A DNA stretch of 5,583 nt from Betaproteobacteria bacterium (lineage in GTDB: Bacteria > Pseudomonadota > Gammaproteobacteria > Burkholderiales > Usitatibacteraceae), in contig JANYFH010000266.1 of assembly GCA_025362705.1 (NCBI GenBank), positions 1 to 5,583 on the forward strand, written 5' to 3'. Made by a program: the position numbers and the translations under genes. Shown here one piece after another: positions 5,533-5,583 of this stretch. The notes under the pieces were generated by a model. The model made no database searches. It worked only from the letters and a program-made list of their open reading frames with translations, and had not been told where the DNA came from. How positions within the stretch are numbered: position 1 is the stretch's first letter; every line of letters begins with the position of its first letter.

Positions 5533-5583
5533 TTGCCACCGGCTCACCCGCTTCGCGGTCAGCGAAAATATCCGGGTTTGTCT

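Noticed and set aside
5533..5583. CCGC-TTC-GCGG mini hairpin near the right edge (about 5549-5559) as a terminator of an upstream gene
   Set aside because: The stem is 4 bp with no T-run and no gene can be seen ending here within the window.

Overview
The window reads like an accessory stretch of a mid-GC proteobacterial chromosome. The gene types (wax-ester synthase/DGAT, ketopantoate-reductase-like enzyme, PGDYG protein, CHASE2 domain, IS1595 transposase) fit a beta- or gammaproteobacterium, perhaps a Burkholderiales-like one. That placement is an inference from gene content; there is no rRNA or other marker gene to settle it.

Layout. 1-246 (+) is the C-terminal end of an IS1595/ISXO2-type transposase that enters from the left edge. 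Its stop codon overlaps the probable TTG start of a 333-residue two-helix membrane protein of unknown function (240-1241, +). After a 210-base gap comes a secreted, stand-alone CHASE2-like protein (1452-2225, +). A related imperfect repeat lies on each side of this gene (about 1381-1419 and 2279-2317); the downstream copy sits inside a hairpin. Converging on it is a ketopantoate-reductase-like dehydrogenase (2336-3397, -) with a strong ribosome binding site. A 219-base divergent intergenic region carrying three sets of inverted repeats separates this from a small PGDYG-family protein (3617-4054, +). That gene converges, 21 bases apart, on a full-length WS/DGAT acyltransferase (4076-5467, -). 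A perfect 9-base inverted repeat lies just upstream of the WS/DGAT gene, and the last bases to 5583 hold no gene I can support.

How the genes work together. I see no operon: nearly every neighbouring pair is divergent, convergent or separated by a long gap, and the products (transposition, membrane protein, periplasmic sensor-like domain, oxidoreductase, unknown, storage-lipid synthesis) do not form an obvious pathway. The left 2.3 kb, with the transposase, the unusual start and the repeats, looks like acquired or rearranged DNA; the right 3.2 kb looks like ordinary chromosomal genes. I found no convincing new multi-gene system. The best leads are the stand-alone periplasmic CHASE2 protein between repeats, the transposase-overlapping membrane protein as a possible IS passenger, and the altered motifs of the dehydrogenase.
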